From: Arenicella sp.
Lineage (GTDB): Bacteria; Pseudomonadota; Gammaproteobacteria; Arenicellales; Arenicellaceae
NCBI GenBank assembly: GCA_016763815.1
Contig: JAESTB010000344.1
Coordinates: 1 to 15,786 of the forward strand
DNA: 15,786 nt
Reading direction: 5' to 3'
Under the pieces are notes generated by a model. It made no database searches and was not told the origin of the DNA. It saw nothing but the letters and a program-made list of their open reading frames with translations. Below, one piece after another: positions 7,855-15,336 of this stretch (position 1 is its first letter; every line of letters starts with the position of its first letter). Position numbers and translations under genes: made by a program.

Positions 7855-9128
7855 TACTTCACCTTAGAATATGGTTTTACAACGGTGCCGCCCTTCATCA
7901 CAAACGCTATATTTTCCATCACACTAATATCATCTAAAGGCGTGCCTTTAACCGCGACAATATCAGCATAAGCACCCACTTTTATCGAGCCAATATCATT
8001 CTCTTTATTCAACAACGTTGCCGCATTAATCGATGCGGCCTGTAAGGCTTGCATCGGCGTCATGCCAAACTGCACCATACGAGATAACTGCTTTAAATTA
8101 TCGCCGTGGGGGTAAACACCGGCATCTGTTCCCATCACCATTTTCACTCCAGCCTTAACCGCCTTTGTGAAATTTTCCCTTTGCAATGATCCGGTCTTTC
8201 GCTCTTTCGCTAGGCTCTCTTCTAAAATTCCAGCGGCCGCTCCCTGCCCTAAAATATATTCGGTAACGTAGATATCCATAGATAAATAGGTGCCCTTTTT
8301 CTTCGCCAACTTGATACCAGCGTCATCGATAAAGCTGGCATGTTCAACCGAATCTACACCGGCCGCTATTGCGGCATAAATACCCTCGGTACCATGCGCA
8401 TGCGCAGCAACCGTGATACCTCGACGGTGCGCTTCGGTAACTGCCATTTGCATTTCTGCAAGCGAATATTGTTGCACCCCAACCTTAGTCCCTTTCGATA
8501 GCACACCACCGGTGGCACAAATCTTAATCAAGTCAGCGCCGTATTTAATGTTGCGACGAACTTTCTTAGCCACTTCCCACGGCCCATCAGCCACTCCATC
8601 ACTACTCGCTTGGTAATCGACCGGCAACAAATTATTATCACAATGGCCGCCGGTTATTCCTAGAGAGGGACCAGAAACAAACATGCGTGGGCCAAGAATA
8701 TCACCCGCATTAATGCTATCGCGCAAGGCAACATCAATAAAACCTCCAGCACCTAAATTACGCACCGTCGTGACGCCAGCCATCAAAGTCGCTTTTGCGT
8801 GCTTAACACCGCGTAGGGCTGAACGAACTTGAGAGCTAGCCAAGCGCTTATACCCATGCTCTTGCGAGCTCGAGGTTAAATGCGCATGCATATCAATCAT
8901 GCCTGGTAAAATTGTCATGCCACGAAGGTCAATAAAATCGCCGCTTAGTTCATTGACATCACCACTCTCGACACTGGTAATTCGCCCTCCATCTATTGTA
9001 ATAATCGGCTTTGAGACTAGCTTACCCGTTTCGACATCGACCATAGCGTCGGCAACGATGATGCTTGATGCATATGAAACAGTACAAACAAGAAGTAGCA
9101 GCGACGCATAGACAGCTTTATAAAACAT
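7854..9128 (-). CDS. exported metal-dependent amidohydrolase (Xaa-Pro/Xaa-Lys-Arg dipeptidase-like)
   Basis: Amidohydrolase-superfamily enzyme (HutI/imidazolonepropionase-related group), 424 residues. The ligand set of a binuclear metal site is complete: H81 and H83 (DMHAHL), bridging K202 (LIKICATGG), H243 (AAHAHG), H263 (VEHASF) and D335 (GTDAG). Characterised relatives such as Caulobacter Cc2672 and the Sgx9260 proteins cleave Xaa-Lys/Arg or Xaa-Pro dipeptides, so a dipeptidase role is the best guess, but the substrate is not proven. The start at 9128 is chosen because AGGA lies seven bases upstream and it yields a signal peptide (MFYKAVYASLLLLVCTVSYA). A longer frame from 9239 would bury that peptide behind 37 unlikely residues. 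The Cys at residue 15 does not make a good lipobox. First gene of the minus-strand operon with the amidase and CDF exporter. Confidence 0.9.
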   Translation of the reverse strand: MFYKAVYASLLLLVCTVSYASSIIVADAMVDVETGKLVSKPIITIDGGRITSVESGDVNELSGDFIDLRGMTILPGMIDMHAHLTSSSQEHGYKRLASSQVRSALRGVKHAKATLMAGVTTVRNLGAGGFIDVALRDSINAGDILGPRMFVSGPSLGITGGHCDNNLLPVDYQASSDGVADGPWEVAKKVRRNIKYGADLIKICATGGVLSKGTKVGVQQYSLAEMQMAVTEAHRRGITVAAHAHGTEGIYAAIAAGVDSVEHASFIDDAGIKLAKKKGTYLSMDIYVTEYILGQGAAAGILEESLAKERKTGSLQRENFTKAVKAGVKMVMGTDAGVYPHGDNLKQLSRMVQFGMTPMQALQAASINAATLLNKENDIGSIKVGAYADIVAVKGTPLDDISVMENIAFVMKGGTVVKPYSKVK

Positions 9129-9134
9129 TGATGA

Positions 9135-9140
9135 TTCCTG
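9135..9140 (-). promoter_or_regulatory. Shine-Dalgarno deciding the amidohydrolase start
   Basis: CAGGAA on the minus strand contains AGGA (9139-9136) seven bases before the ATG at 9128. No comparable site precedes the longer in-frame start at 9239. The gap from here to the plus-strand gene at 9323 otherwise holds AT-rich candidate promoter sequence (for the minus strand, TATTAT near 9173-9165, without a convincing -35). Confidence 0.65.
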
Positions 9141-9231
9141 TGCGTAAATTTGATTCAGGTTAAGATAATAATACCTTTTGCGCGAGAAAAGTATTGAAAC
9201 GATGACGACAGGGAGTATCTGTATAGCACTC

Positions 9232-9260
9232 TTAACCATAATTCAATAACTCGTTAAAAT
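9232..9260 (+). promoter_or_regulatory. candidate sigma70 promoter for the TonB-domain gene
   Basis: TTAACC (9232-9237) and TAAAAT (9255-9260) are separated by 17 bases, matching four and five of six consensus positions. Transcription would start near 9267, leaving a leader of about 56 bases that includes AAGGA at 9306-9310. This is pattern reading only. Confidence 0.35.
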
Positions 9261-9322
9261 GCTATTCCCTGCTTGCTTTCAGTAGTGAGCAAAACAAACA
9301 CCTCAAAGGATGGAAACAAATC

Positions 9323-10372
9323 ATGATACTAAAATCAATCATCATAGCCGCGTTGCTTATTCCTAGCGTATCGATATCAAGCAAAACTCTTGCTCAGCAA
9401 CAAAAAGTTGATAAAAAATTTTCATCAGATGAATTCCGCGGCCCCCAAATGGAAAAACGAGAGGCACCGAAATACCCAATTTCGATGCTCAAGTTGGGCC
9501 ACACTGGCTTAGTGGAAATAGAAATAACAGTAGATGAAACAGGAACAGTGAAGAACGCTGTTGTAATTCAATCTACTGACCCAGACTTTGAAAAAAATTC
9601 GCTCGATGCGGTCCTTGCTTACGAAATAAAGCCGGCAACTTACCAAGGCAAAGACGTTTCGAGTCGAGACCGGATTGTGGTGCGTTATGAAGTCGAAGTT
9701 CGTACATGGAATGAGGTCGGGCGAAACTTTTTAAAGATATACAGGAAAATTGCCAAAGAACTTGAAAAAGATAAGCCAAACGAGAAAAAGCTTTCTAAAT
9801 TATTCAAAAGAGCCGACAAGGTTTATTTGTTAACAATGTACTCCTTATCAAGGCTAAAGCTTGCGCAAGCCAAATTTTCTGAACACTTCAAAGATCAGAG
9901 AACGCAACTTAAAGCGCTCACCGAATTGGTGCTATTTGAGGCCAAATACCTAGCAGATTCAGAACGACAGCAAGTTCTTACCTCGATAGTCAAACATCAA
10001 ATTAACTTGGGTTTCTATGGTGAAGCGATAGAGAGCTATTCGACGCTACAAAAAGAATTCCCTGACGCTATTAAAACAGTTGAACCCGTTATACAAAAAG
10101 TAAACGCAATCTTAATCGCAGAGCAATCCTATGTTCGAAAATTTCAGACTGACCAGAGAGGCAACGACTTCGTCGAACTCACAAACCCAGCATTCTTTTT
10201 TCAAAATACCAGCGGTGTTATCAATAAGCTGAAACTTCGCTGTCAAACTCGATCGACAGAACTGGAATATTCACCTGAAAATGATTATCGGCTGCCGCCA
10301 AGCTGGGGTAAATGCAGCTTACAAATAATCGGCGAGCCTGGCGCTAATGGAGAATTAATCCAAGTATGGTAA
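9323..10372 (+). CDS. secreted protein with N-terminal TonB_C-type domain and helical repeat region
   Basis: Exported protein of 349 residues. Residues 1-24 form a signal peptide (MILKSIIIAALLIPSVSISS core, cleavage near TLA/QQQ). Residues about 48-126 match the TonB C-terminal fold: the APKYP entry, GHTGLVEIEITVDETGTV, a central helix (DFEKNSLDAVLAYEI) and a final strand RDRIVVRYEVEV. A charged, Lys-rich helical region follows (about 130-265), perhaps TPR-like (GFYGEAIESYSTLQKEFPD). A small beta-type C-terminus has Cys 307 and 331, a possible disulfide. Classical TonB has a membrane anchor, a Pro-rich linker and this domain last; here the domain is first and there is no anchor, so energy transduction is unlikely. 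It may be a periplasmic or outer-membrane binding/scaffold protein. It is divergent from the amidohydrolase operon and ends 17 bases from the convergent CNT gene. Function unknown. Confidence 0.85.
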   Translation: MILKSIIIAALLIPSVSISSKTLAQQQKVDKKFSSDEFRGPQMEKREAPKYPISMLKLGHTGLVEIEITVDETGTVKNAVVIQSTDPDFEKNSLDAVLAYEIKPATYQGKDVSSRDRIVVRYEVEVRTWNEVGRNFLKIYRKIAKELEKDKPNEKKLSKLFKRADKVYLLTMYSLSRLKLAQAKFSEHFKDQRTQLKALTELVLFEAKYLADSERQQVLTSIVKHQINLGFYGEAIESYSTLQKEFPDAIKTVEPVIQKVNAILIAEQSYVRKFQTDQRGNDFVELTNPAFFFQNTSGVINKLKLRCQTRSTELEYSPENDYRLPPSWGKCSLQIIGEPGANGELIQVW

Positions 10373-10389
10373 GCGAGGCCCGCAACTGA

Positions 10390-11619
10390 CTAAACCAACG
10401 ACACAAAGAACCCCGCAATCGCGGCACTCATCAAGTTAGCCATAAACGCTGCGGTAACCGCTCTCATTCCCATGCGCGCAACATCTGAACGTCGATGCGG
10501 TGCAATCGTTGCTAGACCGCCAAGTAAAATAGCGATAGATGAGAAATTCGCGAAACCACACAAGGCAAAGGTAACAACAACTTGAGTATGAGCACTCATT
10601 AATTCCTTCTGGGCTGAGAAGTCTAAAAATGCGACGAACTCATTTAGTACTAATTTCTGCCCAATCATGCTGCCGGCTACCGTGCTTTCACTCCACGGTA
10701 CACCAAGGATAAAAGCGACTGGGCGAAACAACTGACCGAGAATACCCTGCATTGATAACTCCGGCATACCGGCATAGCCACCCACCAAGCCAAGTAAACC
10801 GTTCAACATCGCGATTAGCGCTACAAACGCGATCAACATTGCGCCAATGTTTACCGCCAGCTTCAGACCCGCTGCGGCACCGCCGGCAGCGGCGTCAATG
10901 ACATTGGCATATTGCTCTGTTTCTTGCTCAACCATTTCTTCATGATTATCTATTTCTTGCGTTTCTGGCAGCAATAATTTGGCCATTAAAAAGCCACCCG
11001 GTGCGGCCATAAAGCTAGCGGCTAACAGGTATTTCATTTCTACGCCTAACGCCACGTAACCCGCTAGCACCGAGCCTGCAACGGTAGCCATACCGCCTAC
11101 CATCACGGCGAATAGTTCTGAATTCGACATCTTGCCAACGAACGGTTTAATAACCATTGGCGCTTCGGTTTGACTGACAAAAATGTTGGCGGTGGCCGAC
11201 ATCGACTCGGCACGGCTAGTACCTAAAAGCCATTGCAAGGCGCCGCCAACAACTCGAATAATCCAGCCCATAATACCAATATAATAAAGTACTGAAATCA
11301 GGCTTGAGAAGAAAATAATAATCGGCAACACTTGCAAAGCGAAAACAAAGCCAATGCCATCACTAGATGCTCGACCAAGATTGCCGAACAGAAAGTCGAT
11401 ACCGCTTTGCGCGTACGATAATACGCCTGACACGCCGCCAGAAATACTCTCAAGCACACTGCGGCCAACTGGGAAATACAGAGCAAAAGCGCCAATCGCA
11501 AATTGCAGCAAGAATGCCACACCGATAGTCCGCCAATTTATATCGCGTCGATGCTTAGAAACCACAAAGCCAACGCTAAGAAGAACGAACATGCCAAAAA
11601 GGCTGATAAGAGTGGTCAA
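10390..11619 (-). CDS. concentrative Na+/nucleoside symporter (CNT/NupC family)
   Basis: Inner-membrane nucleoside importer, 409 residues, colinear with Vibrio cholerae CNT (416). Conserved blocks are TSRAESMSATANIFV, QTEAP (Q150-T151-E152), GGMATVAGSVLAGY, NEFVAF (E327) and ALCGFANFSSIAI (N358, S361), which hold the nucleoside-binding residues. The Na+-site positions are N145, V148, T179 and V180 (Asn, Val, Ser and Ile in vcCNT), so Na+ coupling is expected. The residue before the Gln is Ser149 where vcCNT has Gly. The start is TTG at 11619, six bases after GAGAG, and the N-terminus then aligns with vcCNT; the ATG nine codons later has no Shine-Dalgarno. It lies 78 bases after udk on the same strand, giving an import-then-phosphorylate pair. 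It converges on the TonB-domain gene with no visible terminator. Confidence 0.95.
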   Translation of the reverse strand: MTTLISLFGMFVLLSVGFVVSKHRRDINWRTIGVAFLLQFAIGAFALYFPVGRSVLESISGGVSGVLSYAQSGIDFLFGNLGRASSDGIGFVFALQVLPIIIFFSSLISVLYYIGIMGWIIRVVGGALQWLLGTSRAESMSATANIFVSQTEAPMVIKPFVGKMSNSELFAVMVGGMATVAGSVLAGYVALGVEMKYLLAASFMAAPGGFLMAKLLLPETQEIDNHEEMVEQETEQYANVIDAAAGGAAAGLKLAVNIGAMLIAFVALIAMLNGLLGLVGGYAGMPELSMQGILGQLFRPVAFILGVPWSESTVAGSMIGQKLVLNEFVAFLDFSAQKELMSAHTQVVVTFALCGFANFSSIAILLGGLATIAPHRRSDVARMGMRAVTAAFMANLMSAAIAGFFVSLV

Positions 11620-11649
11620 GGCAATCTCTCTATAATAATTAGGGGTCAG

Positions 11650-11672
11650 GCAGTCGTTATTTATACGACTAC
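11650..11672 (-). other. hairpin in the udk-CNT intergenic space
   Basis: On the minus strand GTAGTCGT and ACGACTGC form an eight-pair stem (one G-U pair) around the seven-base loop ATAAATA. No T-run follows, so it is not a standard terminator; a role in RNA processing, stability or partial attenuation between udk and the transporter gene is possible. Short repeats of CAGTC and GTCAGG flank it (11645-11655 and 11690-11697). Confidence 0.4.
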
Positions 11673-11697
11673 AGTTATTGGTACAACGGCAGTCAGG

Positions 11698-12336
11698 TTA
11701 AATGGTAATCTGTCGGAGCGACGACTTGATGTGCTCTTTAACCATGTCAATCGCTACACGGTTACGACCGCCGCCAGTTACAACAATGTGCGCATGCTGT
11801 TTAGATGGTTCGATATGCTCATAGTACATTGGTCTAACCGTCGCTTTGTACTGCTCAGCAACCGACTGAAAGCTGCGACCGCGCTCCTGCGTATCGCGCT
11901 CGATACGACGCAACAAGCAGATATCAAGCGGTGTATCAATGAACACTCTTACGTCGAACAATTGACGTAATGCCGGGTCACTCAGCAATAAAATGCCTTC
12001 AACGATAACGAATTCAGCCGCTTGCACATGCCGAATACCAGCACCTCGTGTGTGATTAGCGAAATCGTAAACTGGCACATCTACATCTTTACCACTTTTA
12101 AGCGCTAAAATATGCTCTACCAACAACTCATGCTCAAAAGCTTTGGGATGATCGTAATTAGTTTGTTCACGAACCGACATTTCTAAATGGCTTTGGTCAC
12201 GATAATAAGCGTCTTCTTCAAGCACGGCTAATGGCCGCCCTTCTAATTCGGCCAACAACTCTTTATAAACCGTTTGCGCAAACAGCGTTTTCCCTGAGGC
12301 CGACGCGCCCGCTATGGCGATGATAGATCTGGACAT
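11698..12336 (-). CDS. udk: uridine kinase
   Basis: Cytoplasmic uridine/cytidine kinase that phosphorylates uridine or cytidine to UMP or CMP with ATP/GTP in pyrimidine salvage. At 212 residues it matches E. coli Udk (213) from end to end. The P-loop is GASASGKT (10-17). The catalytic Asp is D42 in EEDAYYRDQSHL, followed by TNYDHPKAFEHELL, VPVYDFANHTR, the EGILLL strand, the DTPLDICLLRRIERD lid region and YKATVRPMYYEHIEPSKQ. Only the last few residues depart from the E. coli form. GGAGAG (12345-12340) precedes the ATG by three bases. It lies 30 bases after ggt and 78 before the CNT transporter on the same strand, so uptake and phosphorylation of pyrimidine nucleosides are probably co-transcribed. 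Confidence 0.97.
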   Translation of the reverse strand: MSRSIIAIAGASASGKTLFAQTVYKELLAELEGRPLAVLEEDAYYRDQSHLEMSVREQTNYDHPKAFEHELLVEHILALKSGKDVDVPVYDFANHTRGAGIRHVQAAEFVIVEGILLLSDPALRQLFDVRVFIDTPLDICLLRRIERDTQERGRSFQSVAEQYKATVRPMYYEHIEPSKQHAHIVVTGGGRNRVAIDMVKEHIKSSLRQITI

Positions 12337-12366
12337 TTGCTCTCCAAGTGAGCGACTAAACTGCGG

Positions 12367-14070
12367 CTACTCTACCACACCCGAGACCCCGATACCTCGT
12401 GGGTCTGAGGCTGTATGGGTTTTGCCGTTGATAGTTTCAATTAATTGCAGATCGCCAAATTCCCAAGCGTGCGGCTGAACTCGATAGCCTTTTTCCTGTA
12501 GTTCTAGCGTAGTATCATCGGCCAAAGGAATACTGATACTGGTGGTAATTAAATCGGGTGGCAGTAGTTGGTGATGAAAACGACTCGCAGCAACTGACTC
12601 AGTGGCGGTCATACCATTGTCGATGACATTAATAATGCCTTGAAAAACCGAGGTAAATATAGTCGAGCCACCTGGCGTGCCGATCACCATACGAACATCA
12701 TCACCCTCTAGAATAATGGTTGGGCTCATGGATGATAGCATTCGTTTTGACGGTTGAATTTCGTTCGCTATGCCACCGATCACGCCGTAAACGTTAGCAA
12801 CACCCGGCTTGGTACTAAAATCGTCCATTTCATTGTTCAAAATAAAACCAGCGCCTTCAACCACAACGCCACTGCCGTAGCTCCAGTTTATGGTGTAAGT
12901 ATTTGAAACCGCATTGCCCCACTTATCAACGATCGAAAAATGTGTGGTACTCGGTGAATCTAAGCCAGGTTTTGCGTGCTCAAGTGTGCTGATAGAGTCG
13001 ACCTTAACTTCGTTCGCGCGACGTTCGATATAGGCGTCACTGGTTAATTCATTTATTGGCACGTTAACAAAGTCTGGATCACCAAAATACTCCGCTCGAT
13101 CAGCGAATACGCGCTTCTCCATTTCGGCAATTAAGTGGATGTACTGCCCCGAATTTGGCTCGAGACCAGAGAATTCATGATCGAGTAACTGCTTCATTTT
13201 AAGCAACTGAATTACCGCGAAGCCGCCAGAGCTTGGCGGCGGTGCCGTAATCACTTGGTAGTCACGCCAATTGGCGGTCAATGGAGCACGCCATACTGCC
13301 TCATAGGCCTGAAGGTCTGAAGCGCTTATTAAACCATTGTCTCGTATGGATTGGGCGACCAGCAATTGCGCTGTTTGACCGCTATAGAAGTCCTTTGGCC
13401 CATGTTTAGCAATCCGCCGTAACACATCCGCTAAGTCAGCCTGCTTAAAGAGCCCGCCGTTAGCCATCTCACCAAAGTGTTCGGCAAAATTGACTTTACC
13501 GTCAAACCATTCAATGGTTGCGGCTATACCTTGAGCTTTTTTCGGGTGAACTTGAAAACCAAGCTCAGCGTAAGCTATCGCTGGAGCGATTAAGCTGCTC
13601 CATGGCTTAGACCCAAACTTCTGATGCGCTAGCCATAAACCGGCAACGGTTCCTGGCACGCCGGCGGATCGAATCCCCACCAGACTGGATTTTTCAATGA
13701 CATCGCCATTGGCATCAAGGTACATGTCTCGACTAGCGGTTAAAGGTGCCTTCTCACGGTAATCTAAGAAGTGATTTTGCCCATTCATATGCGCCAACAT
13801 AAAGCCGCCGCCACCAATATTGCCTGCCTCTGGGAAGGTAACCGCTAATACGAACGCCGCTGTTATGGCCGCATCCACTGCGTTACCTCCGTCTCGCAAT
13901 ACATCTTCAACCGCTTTTGCTGCATATTGATCAGGCATCGCATACGCCGCATCTTGAACGCCTTGTTGATGATTGGGATTATTTGCACAAGAACCAAGCA
14001 GTAAAAAGATAAGACCTAAGAGGAGGCCTTGCGCGGGTCGAAAATTACCAAAATTCAAAATTGCACTCAT
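12367..14070 (-). CDS. ggt: gamma-glutamyltransferase, predicted lipoprotein
   Basis: Gamma-glutamyl hydrolase/transferase that breaks the gamma-glutamyl bond of glutathione and similar compounds. It is an Ntn-hydrolase made as one 567-residue precursor that should self-cleave before T375 (STTHFS) into large and small subunits. Known active-site positions are present: R105 (DYREKAP), the post-Thr GNAVSNTYTIN, D417 (EMDDFS), S447-S448 (MLSSMSP) and G467-G468 (GTPGGS). The lid-loop stretch VANVYGVIGG is retained. The N-terminus has a hydrophobic core and lipobox LGSC (Cys28), and residue 29 is Ala rather than Asp, so I predict outer-membrane anchoring facing the periplasm; E. coli Ggt is soluble. 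Same strand as, and 30 bases before, udk. The Shine-Dalgarno at its ATG is weak. Confidence 0.95.
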   Translation of the reverse strand: MSAILNFGNFRPAQGLLLGLIFLLLGSCANNPNHQQGVQDAAYAMPDQYAAKAVEDVLRDGGNAVDAAITAAFVLAVTFPEAGNIGGGGFMLAHMNGQNHFLDYREKAPLTASRDMYLDANGDVIEKSSLVGIRSAGVPGTVAGLWLAHQKFGSKPWSSLIAPAIAYAELGFQVHPKKAQGIAATIEWFDGKVNFAEHFGEMANGGLFKQADLADVLRRIAKHGPKDFYSGQTAQLLVAQSIRDNGLISASDLQAYEAVWRAPLTANWRDYQVITAPPPSSGGFAVIQLLKMKQLLDHEFSGLEPNSGQYIHLIAEMEKRVFADRAEYFGDPDFVNVPINELTSDAYIERRANEVKVDSISTLEHAKPGLDSPSTTHFSIVDKWGNAVSNTYTINWSYGSGVVVEGAGFILNNEMDDFSTKPGVANVYGVIGGIANEIQPSKRMLSSMSPTIILEGDDVRMVIGTPGGSTIFTSVFQGIINVIDNGMTATESVAASRFHHQLLPPDLITTSISIPLADDTTLELQEKGYRVQPHAWEFGDLQLIETINGKTHTASDPRGIGVSGVVE

Positions 14071-14101
14071 AATTTCACTAGAGTTTGTTAACTATTCGAA
14101 T

Positions 14102-14129
14102 AACATACTCTAATTATAAAGAATCACAA
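14102..14129 (-). promoter_or_regulatory. candidate promoter for ggt-udk-CNT
   Basis: On the minus strand TTGTGA (14129-14124) and TATGTT (14107-14102) are 16 bases apart. A perfect TATAAT also lies at 14118-14113 but without a fitting -35. A 10-base perfect palindrome, TATTCGAATA (14093-14102), touches the downstream edge and could be an operator. It sits 32 bases before the ggt ATG. The 119-base gap after the upstream gene makes an independent promoter here reasonable. Confidence 0.35.
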
Positions 14130-14189
14130 AATCTCTTACGCTGGCACTATTACCTCGTAACGTCTAAGCGGTTAAACCTTATCACTACA

Positions 14190-15233
14190 TCAACGATTAG
14201 CGGTCTTCTCTAGCGGCAAATAACCACCTAAGCTACTGAAGCTAGAAATTAATTGTCTTTGCTGACGGCCAAGCTCACCGTCATTATAAAATGGCGCTTT
14301 TGAAGCATCGACTTTATAGCTCATGTTCTCGAAATTCTCATCAAATCGAGTATCTTCAGCCTTTATATTGCGAGTTTTGTAGGAAAATTTTGCCAAAGCA
14401 ATTGGGTCCAATGTGTGACTAAATCGTGTAAACCCTTTGAAGCTGACTAATTCGTCAACGAAACGATCACTCCGCGCGATTAGGGCGTTAATCAGCTGGT
14501 GCACGAAATCTCGTTGATCTTGATGCTGACAAATGACCGAAATTAAACTGCCGGCTAACTCAAGAAAATGTGAGGATTTGCCAACTACGTTTAATTCAAA
14601 CAGACGTTTGCGACCGAGTTCGATTCGTTGCTGGACCTCGAAAGTGTAGCCAGCAAACTTCAAACCCTTCAACTGCTTATCTACGTCTAATGCCGAAGTA
14701 CTCGTTAAGGTCGATTCGCTGCCGGCCATTAAAGGCAAATCTAAATGACAATTAAACGGCGTTGCGACACGAGAATTCTGATCTAAACTCCGATCTATTC
14801 GCACCGTAAATAACTCGCGTGCTTCGTGTTCCCGCGCTTTTTTCACCGCTAACAACGCGGTTTGCACAATTTCAGATGTAGGTGTCGTTGGCTCAATTAG
14901 CCAGCGGCGGCTGTAGACCACTTTATCTTTGATCGCAATTTCGGCCGATGCGGGGTAATTCTCTTTACCAAAAACACCGACAACTAGATATAGACATGAA
15001 CCCTCTTGACCCGTGAACAGCTGATAGCCGGCGGGTACTGAAATATGTTCAACGACATTACTTAGATTATCAAGTTTACGATCGACGTCTAAATACTGTT
15101 GAGGAATAGCCTCGCCTCCATCGGCTAAACGAATTGTCGGCGAAAAAGCCAGCGGCGTTTCGCCAAACTCATTTTGCATTAGTTGATCAACATTCGTCTG
15201 CCTTGAAATAAGATTTAATATTGGAGCACTCAT
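14190..15233 (-). CDS. hypothetical protein, 347 residues, not recognised
   Basis: I do not recognise this protein. From the ATG at 15233 it has 347 residues, no signal peptide and no membrane segment, so it is probably cytoplasmic. Secondary structure looks mixed. A beta-rich stretch (about 62-105) contains GSCLYLVVGVFGKENYP. The most distinctive block is residues 105-142: VVYSRRWLIEP, then TSEIVQTALLAVKKAREHEARELF, an amphipathic helix. A second helical part (about 215-265) precedes a polar tail rich in Ser, Asn and Lys. The start is chosen because GGTGG lies five bases upstream; earlier in-frame starts (ATG 15245, TTG 15257) have no Shine-Dalgarno. It precedes ggt on the same strand with a 119-base gap. 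Codon use looks like its neighbours and the frame is long and undisturbed, so it is a real gene. No function is assigned. Confidence 0.8.
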   Translation of the reverse strand: MSAPILNLISRQTNVDQLMQNEFGETPLAFSPTIRLADGGEAIPQQYLDVDRKLDNLSNVVEHISVPAGYQLFTGQEGSCLYLVVGVFGKENYPASAEIAIKDKVVYSRRWLIEPTTPTSEIVQTALLAVKKAREHEARELFTVRIDRSLDQNSRVATPFNCHLDLPLMAGSESTLTSTSALDVDKQLKGLKFAGYTFEVQQRIELGRKRLFELNVVGKSSHFLELAGSLISVICQHQDQRDFVHQLINALIARSDRFVDELVSFKGFTRFSHTLDPIALAKFSYKTRNIKAEDTRFDENFENMSYKVDASKAPFYNDGELGRQQRQLISSFSSLGGYLPLEKTANR

Positions 15234-15238
15234 AAAAA

Positions 15239-15243
15239 CCACC
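15239..15243 (-). promoter_or_regulatory. Shine-Dalgarno-like GGTGG deciding the start of the hypothetical gene
   Basis: GGTGG on the minus strand ends five bases before the ATG at 15233-15231. It overlaps an earlier in-frame ATG (15245-15243), which itself lacks a purine-rich site. The remaining stretch up to the DMT gene (15244-15336) is AT-rich, and I see no clear promoter or terminator in it. Confidence 0.5.
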
Positions 15244-15336
15244 ATAGCTGGACACAAATAATCTGCTTCTCTTGGTATCTAGACCGTCGAATTATGCAGA
15301 CTATTGCTTAATCTAATATTGCAACTATGTGAAAAT

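Noticed and set aside
9129..9239. N-terminal extension of 37 residues on the amidohydrolase
   Set aside because: It would place a second hydrophobic stretch before a good signal peptide, has no Shine-Dalgarno, and the ATG at 9128 has AGGA at correct spacing.
9274..9296. TTGCT/AGCAA inverted repeat upstream of the TonB-domain gene
   Set aside because: A five-base stem is expected by chance in AT-rich sequence and no partner site was seen.
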